Assembly: GCF_015278315.1 (NCBI RefSeq)
Contig: NZ_JADIJE010000011.1
Location: 62,001-126,000, forward strand
DNA from: Microbacterium ureisolvens
GTDB taxonomy: Bacteria > Actinomycetota > Actinomycetes > Actinomycetales > Microbacteriaceae
Direction of reading: 5' to 3'
DNA length: 64,000 nucleotides
The notes under the pieces are model-generated. The model saw nothing but the letters and a program-made list of their open reading frames with translations, was not told the DNA's origin and ran no database searches. The position numbers were made by a program, and so were the translations under genes. The stretch's first letter is position 1, and every line of letters starts with the position of its first letter. Shown piece after piece: positions 16,922 to 26,268 of the stretch.

Positions 16922-18621
16922 TGGACGCCTCGACAGGCTCCGCGAGCGGGGTGGTGTGGACCGGCATCCTGCAGATCGCCACCGTCCTGCTCATCCTCGG
17001 ACTGCTCTACCGCCCGCTCGGCGACTGGATCGCCCGCACCTACACCGCCGGCAAGGACTGGCGCATCGAGCGGGGGATGTACCGCCTGGTCCGCGTCGAT
17101 CCCGCGTCCGAGCAGACCTGGCAGGCGTACGCGCGCGGCGTGCTCGCGTTCTCGCTCGTCGGCGTGCTGTTCGTCTACGCGCTGCAGCGCCTCCAGGCCG
17201 TGCTGCCGTATTCGCTCGGCCTGCCGGCCGTGCCGGAGGGGCTGGCGTTCAACACGGCGGTGTCGTTCGTCACGAATACGAACTGGCAGTCGTACTCGCC
17301 CGAACTCACGTTGGGCTACACCGTGCAGCTCGCCGGGCTCGCGGTGCAGAACTTCGTCTCGGCCGCCGTCGGAATCGCCGTGGCCATCGCCCTCGTCCGC
17401 GGGTTCGCGCGGCGCGGTGCGGCGACGATCGGCAACTTCTGGGTCGACCTGACGCGCGGGATCACGAGGCTGCTGCTGCCGCTCGCGCTGGTCTCGGCGC
17501 TGGCGCTCGTCGCCGCCGGTGTGGTGCAGAACTTCGCCGGGTTCGTCGACGTCGGCACCGTCGCCGGGGGCACCCAGTCGCTCCCCGGCGGGCCGGTCGC
17601 GTCGCAGGAGGCCATCAAGCTCCTCGGCACCAACGGCGGCGGGTTCTTCAACGCGAACTCCGCCCACCCGTTCGAGAACCCCACACCGTGGTCGAACGTG
17701 CTCGAGATCCTGCTGCTGCTGGCCATACCGGTCGCCATGCCGCGTGCGTTCGGCCGGATGGTCGGAGACGATCGCCAGGGGCTCGCGATCCTCAGCGTGA
17801 TGGCGGGGATCGCGATCGTCTCGATCGCCGCGGTGACGTGGCTCGAGTCGCTCGGCCTCGGCACCGCACCGCAGCTGGCCGGCGGCGCGATGGAGGGCAA
17901 GGAGGTCCGCTACGGCATCTGGGGCTCGACCCTGTTCGCCGGCGCGACCACCCTCACCTCCACGGGCGCCGTCAACTCGATGCACGACTCCTACACCGCC
18001 CTGGGCGGCATGATCCCGATGATCAACATGATGCTCGGCGAGATCGCCCCCGGCGGGGTCGGCTCAGGGCTCTACGGCATGCTCGTGCTCGCCATCATCG
18101 CGGTGTTCGTCGGCGGCCTGCTGGTCGGGCGCACCCCGGAGTATCTCGGCAAGAAGATCGGCCCGGCCCAGATCAAGCTCGCGAGCCTCTACATCCTCGT
18201 GACGCCGGCACTCGTGCTCACGGGCACCGCGCTGAGCTTCGGCATCCCGGCCGTCCGTGCCGACCTCGAGGCCACGTCGATCTGGAACCCGGGCGTGCAC
18301 GGCCTCGGCGAAGTGCTCTACGCCTTCACCTCGGCTGCGAACAACAACGGCTCGGCCTTCGCGGGACTCACCGCGAACACCCCGTGGCTCAACACGGCGC
18401 TCGGCGTCGCGATGCTGCTCGGCCGCTTCGTGCCGATGGTGCTCGTACTGGCCCTGGCCGGGTCGCTCGCGGCACAGCGCACGGTGCCCTCCACCACGGG
18501 CACGCTGCCCACGCACCGGCCGCAGTTCGTCGGCCTGCTCGGCGTCGTCGCGGTCGTGATCACCGCACTCACCTACTTCCCCGTTCTCACGCTGGGTCCC
18601 CTGGCTGAAGGGCTCGTCTGA
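16921..18621 (+). CDS. kdpA: Potassium-transporting ATPase subunit KdpA
   Basis: KdpA (566 aa) is the K+-selective channel-like subunit of the ATP-driven high-affinity K+ pump. It has about ten transmembrane helices and the family's filter-region sequences [45 protein letters not shown] and [14 protein letters not shown]. It directly overlaps kdpF and precedes kdpB by 3 nt. The first nine residues (MDASTGSAS) are not conserved, and the DNA there loosely resembles the CGACAGGCTC repeat word. Confidence 0.97.
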   Translation: MDASTGSASGVVWTGILQIATVLLILGLLYRPLGDWIARTYTAGKDWRIERGMYRLVRVDPASEQTWQAYARGVLAFSLVGVLFVYALQRLQAVLPYSLGLPAVPEGLAFNTAVSFVTNTNWQSYSPELTLGYTVQLAGLAVQNFVSAAVGIAVAIALVRGFARRGAATIGNFWVDLTRGITRLLLPLALVSALALVAAGVVQNFAGFVDVGTVAGGTQSLPGGPVASQEAIKLLGTNGGGFFNANSAHPFENPTPWSNVLEILLLLAIPVAMPRAFGRMVGDDRQGLAILSVMAGIAIVSIAAVTWLESLGLGTAPQLAGGAMEGKEVRYGIWGSTLFAGATTLTSTGAVNSMHDSYTALGGMIPMINMMLGEIAPGGVGSGLYGMLVLAIIAVFVGGLLVGRTPEYLGKKIGPAQIKLASLYILVTPALVLTGTALSFGIPAVRADLEATSIWNPGVHGLGEVLYAFTSAANNNGSAFAGLTANTPWLNTALGVAMLLGRFVPMVLVLALAGSLAAQRTVPSTTGTLPTHRPQFVGLLGVVAVVITALTYFPVLTLGPLAEGLV

Positions 18622-18624
18622 CAC

Positions 18625-20844
18625 ATGTCCACCTCCACGCTCGTTCCCGAGCCCACCCACCGCCCCGTCTCCGGCTCGAAGACTGCCGGCTCCCCCAAGG
18701 CGCCCGCGCGCGCGTTCAGCGGGGCGCAGCTCCTCCAGGCCCTCCCCGGTGCGCTGCGCAAGCTGAATCCCGCGGCGCTGTGGCGCAACCCCGTCATGTT
18801 CCTCGTCTGGGTGGGCGCCGCCCTCACCACCGTGATCGCGATCGCCGAGCCCTTCCTCGGCGGCGCCGAGGAGTCGGGCGGAACCGTCGTCCCGTCCGGC
18901 TTCACGTGGGGCATCGCCCTCTGGCTGTGGCTGACCGTGCTCTTCGCCAACCTCGCCGAGTCGGTCGCCGAGGGGCGCGGCAAGGCTCAGGCCGCGACGC
19001 TCCGCCAGACCCGCACGTCGACGATGGCGCGCCGCGTCGCCTCCTACGGTGCGGGGACGGATGCCGCGGCCCTCGACGCCGAGACGGTCGAGGTCGCATC
19101 GTCCGACCTCGCGCTCGGCGATGTCGTGATCGTGGCCGCCGGCGAGCTGATCCCCGGCGACGGCGACATCGTCCAGGGCATCGCGACGGTCGACGAGTCC
19201 GCCATCACGGGCGAGTCGGCCCCCGTCGTGCGCGAATCGGGCGGTGACCGCTCCGCGGTCACCGGCGGCACCCGGGTCCTCTCGGACCGGATCGTCGTGC
19301 GCATCACCTCCAAGCCCGGTGAGACCTTCGTCGACCGCATGATCGCGCTCGTCGAAGGGGCGAGCCGTCAGAAGACGCCCAACGAGATCGCGCTGGGCAT
19401 CCTGCTGGCAAGCCTCTCGATCGTCTTCGTGATCGTCGTGCTGACGCTCAACCCCATCGCCTCGTACGCCGCGGCGCCGGTGAGCATCCCCGTGCTGATC
19501 GCACTGCTGGTGTGCCTCATCCCGACCACGATCGGCGCTCTGCTGTCGGCGATCGGCATCGCCGGCATGGACCGGCTCGTTCAGCGCAACGTGCTGGCGA
19601 TGTCGGGCCGCGCGGTCGAGGCGGCGGGCGACGTGACGACGCTGCTGCTGGACAAGACCGGCACGATCACCTACGGCAACCGCCGCGCCGCGGACTTCGT
19701 CGCGCTGCCCGGGGTCGGGGAGGACGAGCTCGCGCGCGCGGCCGCCCTCTCGTCGCTGGCCGACCCGACTCCCGAGGGCGTCTCCGTCGTCGAGCTCGCC
19801 GCGCTCCGCGGCATCCGGGTCACCGAGCCCGCGGGCTCGGTGGTGGTGCCCTTCACAGCGCAGACCCGCATGAGCGGCGTCGACCTCGCCGACGGCACCC
19901 AGGTGCGCAAGGGCGCCGGCTCGGCGGTGCTCGCGTGGCTCGAGGCATCCGCCTTCGCCGTGCCGGCATCGCTGCGCGCTCAGCTCGCGAGCGAGACGGA
20001 TGCGATCGCGCAGTCCGGCGGCACGCCGCTCGTGGTCGCGACCCTTCGACAGGCTCAGGGACCGGATGAGGTCGGCGAGGCACAGGTCGCCGAGCCTGTC
20101 GAAGCGCGGCTGCTCGGCGTCGTCCACCTCAAGGACATCGTCAAGGACGGCCTGCGCGAGCGGTTCGAGGAGCTGCGCGCCATGGGCATCCGCACCGTCA
20201 TGATCACCGGCGACAACCCCCTCACCGCCGCGGCGATCGCGAAGGAGGCCGGCGTCGACGACTACCTCGCCGAGGCCACGCCCGAAGACAAGCTCGCGCT
20301 CATCCGGCGCGAGCAGCAGGGCGGTGCGCTCGTCGCGATGACCGGCGACGGCACCAACGACGCGCCCGCGCTCGCGCAGGCCGACGTCGGCGTCGCGATG
20401 AACACCGGCACCTCGGCCGCGAAGGAGGCCGGCAACATGGTCGACCTCGACAGCGACCCGACGAAGCTCATCGACATCGTGCGCATCGGCAAGCAGCTGC
20501 TGATCACGCGCGGGGCGCTGACCACGTTCTCGCTGGCCAACGACATCGCGAAGTACTTCGCGATCATCCCCGCGATGTTCATGGGCGTCTTCCCCGGGCT
20601 CGCCGCGCTGAACGTCATGCAGCTGAGCTCGCCGGCCTCGGCGGTGACGAGCGCGATCATCTTCAACGCCGTGGTCATCGTGTTCCTCATCCCCCTCGCA
20701 TTGCGCGGCGTGACCTACCGCCCGGCGAGCGCGTCGCAGATCCTCAGCCGCAACCTGCTCGTCTACGGCTTGGGCGGCGTGATCGCCCCCTTCATCGGCA
20801 TCAAGCTCATCGACCTCGTCGTGAGCCTCATCCCGGGCTTCTGA
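18625..20844 (+). CDS. kdpB: Potassium-transporting ATPase subunit KdpB
   Basis: KdpB (739 aa) is the P-type ATPase subunit that hydrolyses ATP. The phosphorylated Asp343 is in DKTGTIT, the actuator motif TGESAPV follows ATVDESAI, and the hinge has [18 protein letters not shown]. An insert of about 22 residues, LRQAQGP...VAEPVEA (residues 474-494), separates the TPLVVA strand from [11 protein letters not shown], which are adjacent in ordinary KdpB. It is encoded by a 61-bp palindromic repeat (20044-20104). The frame is kept and all catalytic motifs remain, so the protein is probably active. Confidence 0.97.
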   Translation: MSTSTLVPEPTHRPVSGSKTAGSPKAPARAFSGAQLLQALPGALRKLNPAALWRNPVMFLVWVGAALTTVIAIAEPFLGGAEESGGTVVPSGFTWGIALWLWLTVLFANLAESVAEGRGKAQAATLRQTRTSTMARRVASYGAGTDAAALDAETVEVASSDLALGDVVIVAAGELIPGDGDIVQGIATVDESAITGESAPVVRESGGDRSAVTGGTRVLSDRIVVRITSKPGETFVDRMIALVEGASRQKTPNEIALGILLASLSIVFVIVVLTLNPIASYAAAPVSIPVLIALLVCLIPTTIGALLSAIGIAGMDRLVQRNVLAMSGRAVEAAGDVTTLLLDKTGTITYGNRRAADFVALPGVGEDELARAAALSSLADPTPEGVSVVELAALRGIRVTEPAGSVVVPFTAQTRMSGVDLADGTQVRKGAGSAVLAWLEASAFAVPASLRAQLASETDAIAQSGGTPLVVATLRQAQGPDEVGEAQVAEPVEARLLGVVHLKDIVKDGLRERFEELRAMGIRTVMITGDNPLTAAAIAKEAGVDDYLAEATPEDKLALIRREQQGGALVAMTGDGTNDAPALAQADVGVAMNTGTSAAKEAGNMVDLDSDPTKLIDIVRIGKQLLITRGALTTFSLANDIAKYFAIIPAMFMGVFPGLAALNVMQLSSPASAVTSAIIFNAVVIVFLIPLALRGVTYRPASASQILSRNLLVYGLGGVIAPFIGIKLIDLVVSLIPGF
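20044..20104. repeat. Palindromic repeat inserted in frame in kdpB
   Basis: Arms CTTCGACAGGCTC (20044-20056) and GAGCCTGTCGAAG (20092-20104) are perfect 13-bp inverted copies. The left arm continues AGGGACCGG, as in sufS at 15050. The element adds about 22 codons and leaves the reading frame intact on both sides. Confidence 0.9.
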
Positions 20845-20866
20845 GCCCGCTCGTCAGGAGACGCAC

Positions 20867-21478
20867 GTGTCCACTTCCACCCGCACCACCGTCCGCACCG
20901 CCGGCGTCGCCGTCCGCGCGATGCTCGTGCTCACCCTCGTGCTCGGCGTCGGCTACACCGCCCTGGTCACCGTCATCGGCCAGCTCGCCCTTCCCTGGCA
21001 GGCGAACGGGTCCGTCGTCCACGACGCCGCCGGCGAGACCGTCGGGTCGTCCCTCATCGGGCAGTCCTTCACGGATGCCTCGGGCGCGGCGTTGCCGGAG
21101 TACTTCCAGTCGCGGCCCTCTGCCGCCGGCGACGGGTACGACGCCGGCGCGTCGAGCGGATCCAACCTCGGCCCGGAGAACGCCGACCTCGTCACCGCGA
21201 TCGAGCAGCGCCTTGCGGCGATGGCAGAGCTCGAGGGCGTCGCCCCGTCGGAGATCCCCGCCGATGCGGTGACCGCGTCGGGGTCCGGCCTCGATCCGCA
21301 CATCAGCCCCGCGTACGCGCTGCTGCAGGTGCCGCGCGTCGCCGAAGCCCGCGGACTCGATGAGGCGGCGGTCCAGGCACTGGTCGAGACGCACGTCCAG
21401 CAGCGCGACCTCGGCTACCTCGGGGAGCCCCGGGTGAACGTGGTCGAGCTCAACCTCGCGCTCGATGCGCTGAGGTGA
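20867..21478 (+). CDS. kdpC: Potassium-transporting ATPase subunit KdpC
   Basis: The 203-aa KdpC subunit has one N-terminal transmembrane helix (AVRAMLVLTLVLGVGYTALV) and an extracytoplasmic part with SSLIGQSFTD, YFQSRPSAAGDGYD, GSNLGPENADL and ASGSGLDPHISP, all typical of KdpC. It helps catalyse ATP use by KdpB. The GTG start follows AGGAG (about 20857) and lies 22 nt after kdpB. Confidence 0.97.
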   Translation: MSTSTRTTVRTAGVAVRAMLVLTLVLGVGYTALVTVIGQLALPWQANGSVVHDAAGETVGSSLIGQSFTDASGAALPEYFQSRPSAAGDGYDAGASSGSNLGPENADLVTAIEQRLAAMAELEGVAPSEIPADAVTASGSGLDPHISPAYALLQVPRVAEARGLDEAAVQALVETHVQQRDLGYLGEPRVNVVELNLALDALR

Positions 21479-21605
21479 TGATCGTGCGCGGGGTCGCAGC
21501 ATCCGTCCGCCCTTCCCGGTTCGGGGCGCACGCCGAACGCCCGGGGCGCACGCGACGCGCCCGGAGCGTTCGCACCGCCCCCGGAACCGGCGCGCACGGA
21601 AGAAA

Positions 21606-21611
21606 TAGGGT
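21606..21611 (+). promoter_or_regulatory. -10 box of a separate kdpDE promoter
   Basis: TAGGGT lies 6 nt before the kdpD GTG at 21618, in a 139-bp gap after kdpC. This points to independent, leaderless transcription of the sensor-regulator pair, which would keep KdpDE present when the pump operon is off. Confidence 0.55.
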
Positions 21612-21617
21612 GAGCAC

Positions 21618-24140
21618 GTGAAGCGCGGCAAGCTGCGGGTGCTGCTCGGTGCGGCGCCCGGCGTCGGCAAGACGTACGAGATGCTCGAAGAGGGCCGCCG
21701 CCTCGCCGACGACGGGCGAGACGTCGTCGTCGCGGTCGTCGAGACGCACGGGCGCGCCGCGACGGCGGCACTCACCGAGGGCATGACCGTCCTGCCGCGC
21801 ACCGTGGTGTCGCACCGCGGGGTCGAGCTCACCGAGATGGACCTCGAGGGCGTGCTCGAGAGGCATCCCGAGATCGCGCTCGTCGACGAACTCGCACACA
21901 CCAATGCCCCGGGCCTTCGCCACGCGAAGCGGTGGCAGGACGTCGACGACCTCCTCGACGCCGGCATCGACGTCATCACGACGGTCAACGTGCAGCACAT
22001 CGAGTCGCTCGGCGACGTGGTCGAGCAGATCACGGGCGTCGCGCAGCGCGAGACGGTTCCGGATGCCGTCGTCCGAGGCGCCGACCAGGTCGAGGTGATC
22101 GACCTCTCGCCCCAGTCGCTGCGCGACCGGCTCTCGGCCGGCCAGGTCTACCCGGCGGAGCGCATCGATGCCGCGCTGTCGAACTACTTCCGGCTCGGCA
22201 ACCTGACGGCGCTGCGCGAACTGGCGCTGCTGTGGCTGGCCGACGAGGTCGACAGCGCGCTGAAGAGCTATCGCGCCGAGCACGGCATCGAGGGCACCTG
22301 GCAGGCCCGCGAGCGCGTCGTCGTCGCCCTCACCGGCGGCCCGGAGGGCGAGACGCTGGTGCGACGGGGCGCACGGATCGCGGCCCGGTCGGCCGGCGGC
22401 GAGCTGCTCGCCGTCCACGTGTCGGGTCAGGACGGTCTGCGCGCGGGGGATCCCGGCGCATTGGCGGCTCAGCGGGCGCTGGTCGAGTCGCTCGGCGGCA
22501 CCTACCACCAGATCGTCGGCGACGACATCCCGCGGGCGCTGGTCGAATTCGCCCGCTCCGCGAACGCGACCCAGCTCGTGATCGGCGCGAGCCGCCGCGG
22601 CAGGTTCGCCGCCGCGCTCACCGGCCCGGGCATCGGCGCGACCGTCGTGCGCGAGTCCGGTGACATCGACGTGCACATCGTGACCCATGCGGCCGCGGGC
22701 GGGCGCTTCGCGCTCCCTCGTGTCAGCGGCGGCGCGCTGAGCGTGAAGCGACGGCTTCTCGGCTTCGCGCTGGCCCTGGTCGGCGGCCCGCTCCTGACCT
22801 GGTTCCTGGTCGCGATCCGCAACGAGGACACGATCACGAGCGATGTGCTGGCCTACCAGCTGCTCGTCGTGCTGGTCGCCCTCGTCGGCGGCATCTGGCC
22901 CGCCGTGTTCGCGGCGGTCATGTCGGGCTTCACCCTGAACTACTTCTTCGTCGCGCCGTACTACACGGTCTCGGTCGCCGACCCGCGGAACGTCTGGGCG
23001 CTCATCCTCTACGTCGTGATCGCGGTGCTGGTGAGCTTCATCGTCGACCGCGCGGCCCGTGCCGCGCGCGCCGCCCGGCGCTCCGAGGCCGAGGCGGAGC
23101 TGCTGGCGAACGTCGCGGGCAGCGTGCTGCGCGGCGAGTCCGCGGTGCCGGCGCTCGTCAGCCGCACGCGCGAGTCGCTCGGGCTCGCCGGCGTGCGGCT
23201 CGTCGACGCCGACGGCACGATCCTCGCCACCGACGGCGAGCCGGTGCGCGACGGCCGCTTCGACGCGGTGACCGTGAGCCGCCGCAACGGCGGGCCGCCG
23301 GCGATGCTCGAGCTGCACGGGCACGGGCTGGATGCGTCGGAGCGGCGTCTCGTCGACGCCGTGGCGGCCCAGCTCGCCGCGGCCCTGGAGCACACCGATC
23401 TCACCGAGACGGCGCGAGAGGCGGGCGTGCTCGCCGAGACGGATCAGGTGCGCAGCGCGCTGCTGTCCGCGGTCAGCCACGACCTTCGCCGCCCGCTCGC
23501 GGCCGCGGTCGCCGCGATCGGCGGCATCCGCGCCGCCGGATCCCACCTGTCGGCCGAGGACCGCGCCGAGCTGCTGGCCACGGCCGACGAGTCACTTGCG
23601 ACGCTGTCGGCGCTCGTCACCGACCTGCTCGACGTCAGCCGCGTCGAGGCGGGAGTGCTGGCGGTGTCGCTGCAGCCCGTCGACAGCGCCGGCGTCGTGC
23701 TCGCCGCACTGGAGGAGCTCGGCGGCGGACCCGACCGGTTCGAGCTCGCGCTCGATCCCGACCTTCCCCTCGTGCGCGCCGACGCGGTGCTGCTGCAGCG
23801 GGTGCTCGTGAACGTGCTCGCGAACGCCTCGCGTCACTCCCCGGCCGATGCGCAGGTGCGGGTGTCGACGAGCCGCCTCGCCGGGACCGCCGAGATCCGC
23901 GTGGTCGACCACGGCGCCGGCGTCGCGTCCGAACGCCTCGACGACATGTTCACGCCCTTCCAGCGCCTCGGCGACACCGACAACACCACCGGCCTCGGCC
24001 TGGGGCTCGCGCTGTCGAAGGGATTCACCGAGGGAATGGGCGGTACGCTCACCCCCGAGCACACTCCCGGAGGAGGCCTCACCATGGTCATCGCGCTGCC
24101 CGTCGTGGATGCCGACGACGAGGCGGTGGTCCCGCGGTGA
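21618..24140 (+). CDS. kdpD: Sensor histidine kinase KdpD
   Basis: KdpD (840 aa) senses K+ limitation or turgor and phosphorylates KdpE. Order: KdpD N-terminal domain with GAAPGVGKTYEML (near residue 11) and the Walker B-like EIALVDELAHTNAPG; a Usp-like domain (about 230-360); four closely spaced transmembrane helices (about 380-480); a GAF-like segment; and a HisKA-HATPase core with His621 in SHDLRRPLA, NVLANASRHSP and GLGLGLALSKGF. The usual SHDLRTPL is changed to SHDLRRPL. The start is leaderless (TAGGGT 6 nt upstream) and the stop overlaps kdpE by GTGA. Confidence 0.97.
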   Translation: MKRGKLRVLLGAAPGVGKTYEMLEEGRRLADDGRDVVVAVVETHGRAATAALTEGMTVLPRTVVSHRGVELTEMDLEGVLERHPEIALVDELAHTNAPGLRHAKRWQDVDDLLDAGIDVITTVNVQHIESLGDVVEQITGVAQRETVPDAVVRGADQVEVIDLSPQSLRDRLSAGQVYPAERIDAALSNYFRLGNLTALRELALLWLADEVDSALKSYRAEHGIEGTWQARERVVVALTGGPEGETLVRRGARIAARSAGGELLAVHVSGQDGLRAGDPGALAAQRALVESLGGTYHQIVGDDIPRALVEFARSANATQLVIGASRRGRFAAALTGPGIGATVVRESGDIDVHIVTHAAAGGRFALPRVSGGALSVKRRLLGFALALVGGPLLTWFLVAIRNEDTITSDVLAYQLLVVLVALVGGIWPAVFAAVMSGFTLNYFFVAPYYTVSVADPRNVWALILYVVIAVLVSFIVDRAARAARAARRSEAEAELLANVAGSVLRGESAVPALVSRTRESLGLAGVRLVDADGTILATDGEPVRDGRFDAVTVSRRNGGPPAMLELHGHGLDASERRLVDAVAAQLAAALEHTDLTETAREAGVLAETDQVRSALLSAVSHDLRRPLAAAVAAIGGIRAAGSHLSAEDRAELLATADESLATLSALVTDLLDVSRVEAGVLAVSLQPVDSAGVVLAALEELGGGPDRFELALDPDLPLVRADAVLLQRVLVNVLANASRHSPADAQVRVSTSRLAGTAEIRVVDHGAGVASERLDDMFTPFQRLGDTDNTTGLGLGLALSKGFTEGMGGTLTPEHTPGGGLTMVIALPVVDADDEAVVPR

Positions 24141-24820
24141 AGGTGCTCATCGCCGACGACGACCCCCAGCTCGTCCGCGCCCTGCGGATCACGCTGGCCG
24201 CTCACGGCTACGAGGTGGTCGCCGCGCCCGACGGTGCCGCCGCCATCGCCCTCGCGGCGAAGGAGCACCCCGACGTCGTCATGCTGGACCTCGGGATGCC
24301 GCGCCTGGACGGCGTCCAGGTCATCCAGGCGCTGCGCGGCTGGACCACCGTGCCGATCATCGTGGTGTCCGGCCGGACGGGCTCCGGCGACAAGGTGGAG
24401 GCGCTGGATGCCGGAGCCGACGACTACGTCACCAAGCCGTTCCAGATCGACGAGCTGCTGGCGCGGCTGCGCGCGCTGTCGCGGCGTGCGGTCGCGGCAT
24501 CCGGCGCACCCGTCGTCTCTTTCGGCGACGTCGTCGTCGACCTCTCGACCAAGACGGTGACGCGCGCCGGTGAGCGCGTGCACCTGACGCCGACGGAGTG
24601 GCGCATCCTCGAGTTCCTGGCGCGCAATCCGGGTTCGCTCGTGACGCGCCAGGCGCTGCTCAAGGACATCTGGGGCACCGAGCAGGTCGCCGACACCGGC
24701 TACCTGCGGCTGTACATGTCGCAGCTGCGCAAGAAGCTCGAGGCCGACCCGGGGCACCCCGCGCACCTCCTCACCGAGTCCGGCATGGGATATCGGCTCA
24801 TCGCCGACACCGCGGGCTGA
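24137..24820 (+). CDS. kdpE: Response regulator KdpE
   Basis: KdpE (227 aa) is an OmpR-type regulator that activates the kdp operon. The receiver domain has the acidic DDD near the start, the phosphorylated Asp51 in DVVMLDLGMP and the conserved Lys in YVTKPFQ. The winged-helix domain contains LTPTEWRILEFLARNPG and ends TESGMGYRLI. It overlaps kdpD by 4 bp (GTGA), so kinase and regulator are made together. Confidence 0.97.
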   Translation: MKVLIADDDPQLVRALRITLAAHGYEVVAAPDGAAAIALAAKEHPDVVMLDLGMPRLDGVQVIQALRGWTTVPIIVVSGRTGSGDKVEALDAGADDYVTKPFQIDELLARLRALSRRAVAASGAPVVSFGDVVVDLSTKTVTRAGERVHLTPTEWRILEFLARNPGSLVTRQALLKDIWGTEQVADTGYLRLYMSQLRKKLEADPGHPAHLLTESGMGYRLIADTAG

Positions 24821-24856
24821 CGCGGCGCGCTGCGCTGTCAACCCGGCGCGGCAACC

Positions 24857-24914
24857 GCTGCACGTTCCTGCGACCGCTGCGTCGATTCGCGCAGCGCCTG
24901 CAGGAGAGTGCAGC
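24857..24914. repeat. GCTGCA...TGCAGC palindromic element, copy A
   Basis: Arms GCTGCACGTTCCTGC (24857-24871) and GCAGGAGAGTGCAGC (24900-24914) pair at 13 of 15 positions. The centre includes GCTGCGTCGATTCGCGCAGC, another small hairpin. Confidence 0.8.
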
Positions 24915-25017
24915 ACTCGCGACTCCACGCGGGACCGTCCCGGTGGTCGCGCCGGCCATGCCGTCGAAGGCTGGCCGGTGCCCGCCGCCTGTCGGCGCCG
25001 GACCGCAGGACACCACC

Positions 25018-25075
25018 GCTGCAGCTTCCTGCGACGGCTGCGTCGATCTGAACAGCAGTCGCAGGAGAGTGCAGC
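25018..25075. repeat. GCTGCA...TGCAGC palindromic element, copy B
   Basis: Arms GCTGCAGCTTCCTGCGAC (25018-25035) and GTCGCAGGAGAGTGCAGC (25058-25075). It is in the same orientation as copy A and shares CTGCGTCGAT in the centre. Confidence 0.8.
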
Positions 25076-25172
25076 GTTCGCGCCTCCTCCCCAACCCGGC
25101 GCCGTCCAGGAGATCTCCACGGAGGTGGCAGGTGCCCCCGCACGACGCCCGCGAACAAGCCATCGTCGAGAC

Positions 25173-26135
25173 ATGTGGATGCACGCGCCACCCCTCACCA
25201 CGGTGTTCCGGCGTCGAGAGAACGACGGCGAGCCGGTCAACGACCGCCGGCTGAGCGCGCGCGTCGCGCACGGCGACATCGTTCGCATCGCGCCGGGATC
25301 GTTCGTGCCCCGAAGCGACTGGGACGGTCTCACCCCGATGGCGAAGCACGCCCAGCGTGTGTGGGAGGCGTCCGCGCGTGCCCGGTCGCGGTTGATCGTC
25401 TCTCATCACGCGGCGGCGGCATTGCACGGCATCGACCGCATCGGCGAGTGGCCGACCGAGGTCGACGTGAGTACCGAGCCCGCGTCGGGCGGCCGCTCCA
25501 GCGGCTCGATCCGACGTCACGGCCGACGCCTCGACGGCGTGGAGACCCTGCCGTGGCTGGGGCATCTCGTCACGACACCTCTCCAGACCGCCATCGACCT
25601 GACCGCGTCGACGCGATTCCTCGAACGCGTCGTGGCCGCCGATCAGGCGCTGTGGGCTCGGCGGCCCGGCGGACCGCTGGTCGAGGCATCCGCTCTCATC
25701 GACGGTGCGCACAGCGTCGTGGGGCGAGGATCGGCGCGCGCGGCGCGTGCGGCCGACTTCGCGACGAGCCTGGCCGACAGCGTGCGTGAATCGCAGAGCC
25801 GGGTGCTGATGTCGGTGATGGGCTTCCCTCCTCCGACGCTTCAGGCGCGGTTCACCCTCTCTGACGGCAGCGATGCCTTCACGGACTTCTTCTGGCGCGA
25901 ACATCGCCACATCGGAGAGTTCGACGGCGCAGGCAAGTATCGCGATCCCGCCCTGCTGCGCGCTCGCACGCCCGAGCAGGTCCTGCTCTTGGAGAAGGAC
26001 AGAGAGGACGACCTGCGTCGCCAGGTCGCCGCCTTCTCACGTTGGCGGATGCCGGCGCTGCGGTCACCGCGCTCGCTCTACGACATCCTGCTCGGGGCGG
26101 GCCTGCCCACCTCCCGACCACGCCCCGCTCGCTGA
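25173..26135 (+). CDS. AbiEi-like antitoxin-domain protein with DUF559/Vsr-like C-terminus
   Basis: The 320-aa protein resembles the many actinobacterial proteins annotated as type IV AbiEi-like. Its N-terminus looks like a winged-helix stretch (DRRLSARVAHGDIVRIAPG), its middle has SHHAAAALHGIDRIGEWP and its C-terminus has an endonuclease-like segment, DFFWREHRHIGEFDGAGKY, as in Vsr/DUF559 folds. No AbiEii toxin gene lies beside it, so it is an orphan and its role is uncertain. The ATG at 25173 has CATCGT 6 nt upstream; ATG 25179 is an alternative. Copies A and B of a palindromic element lie before it and copy C lies after it. Confidence 0.7.
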   Translation: MWMHAPPLTTVFRRRENDGEPVNDRRLSARVAHGDIVRIAPGSFVPRSDWDGLTPMAKHAQRVWEASARARSRLIVSHHAAAALHGIDRIGEWPTEVDVSTEPASGGRSSGSIRRHGRRLDGVETLPWLGHLVTTPLQTAIDLTASTRFLERVVAADQALWARRPGGPLVEASALIDGAHSVVGRGSARAARAADFATSLADSVRESQSRVLMSVMGFPPPTLQARFTLSDGSDAFTDFFWREHRHIGEFDGAGKYRDPALLRARTPEQVLLLEKDREDDLRRQVAAFSRWRMPALRSPRSLYDILLGAGLPTSRPRPAR

Positions 26136-26162
26136 CCTCCGGCCGTCCGCGGCCTGCCGCCC

Positions 26163-26220
26163 GCTGCAGTTCCCTGCGACCGCGGCGCCGATCGGCACAG
26201 CGGTCGCAGGAAAGTGCAGC
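26163..26220. repeat. GCTGCA...TGCAGC palindromic element, copy C
   Basis: Arm GCTGCAGTTCCCTGCGACCG starts at 26163 and the inverted arm ends GGAAAGTGCAGC at 26220; 19 of 21 positions pair. It lies downstream of the AbiEi-like gene and before the convergent hydrolase gene. Confidence 0.85.
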
Positions 26221-26268
26221 ACTCGTCGCCAACGCCTCAGACCGTCGCGGCCCCGGCGCGTGCGTCGA

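Larger units (their letters stand above)
24821..25172. other. 352-bp gap filled by two palindromic repeats
   Basis: The gap between kdpE and the AbiEi-like gene carries two diverged copies of one palindromic element (24857-24914 and 25018-25075). No protein-coding gene with family similarity was recognised. CATCGT (25161-25166) is a possible -10 box for the downstream gene. Confidence 0.6.

Noticed and set aside
25173-26135. Complete AbiE toxin-antitoxin pair
   Set aside because: Only an AbiEi-like protein is present; no AbiEii nucleotidyltransferase gene is found in either flank.
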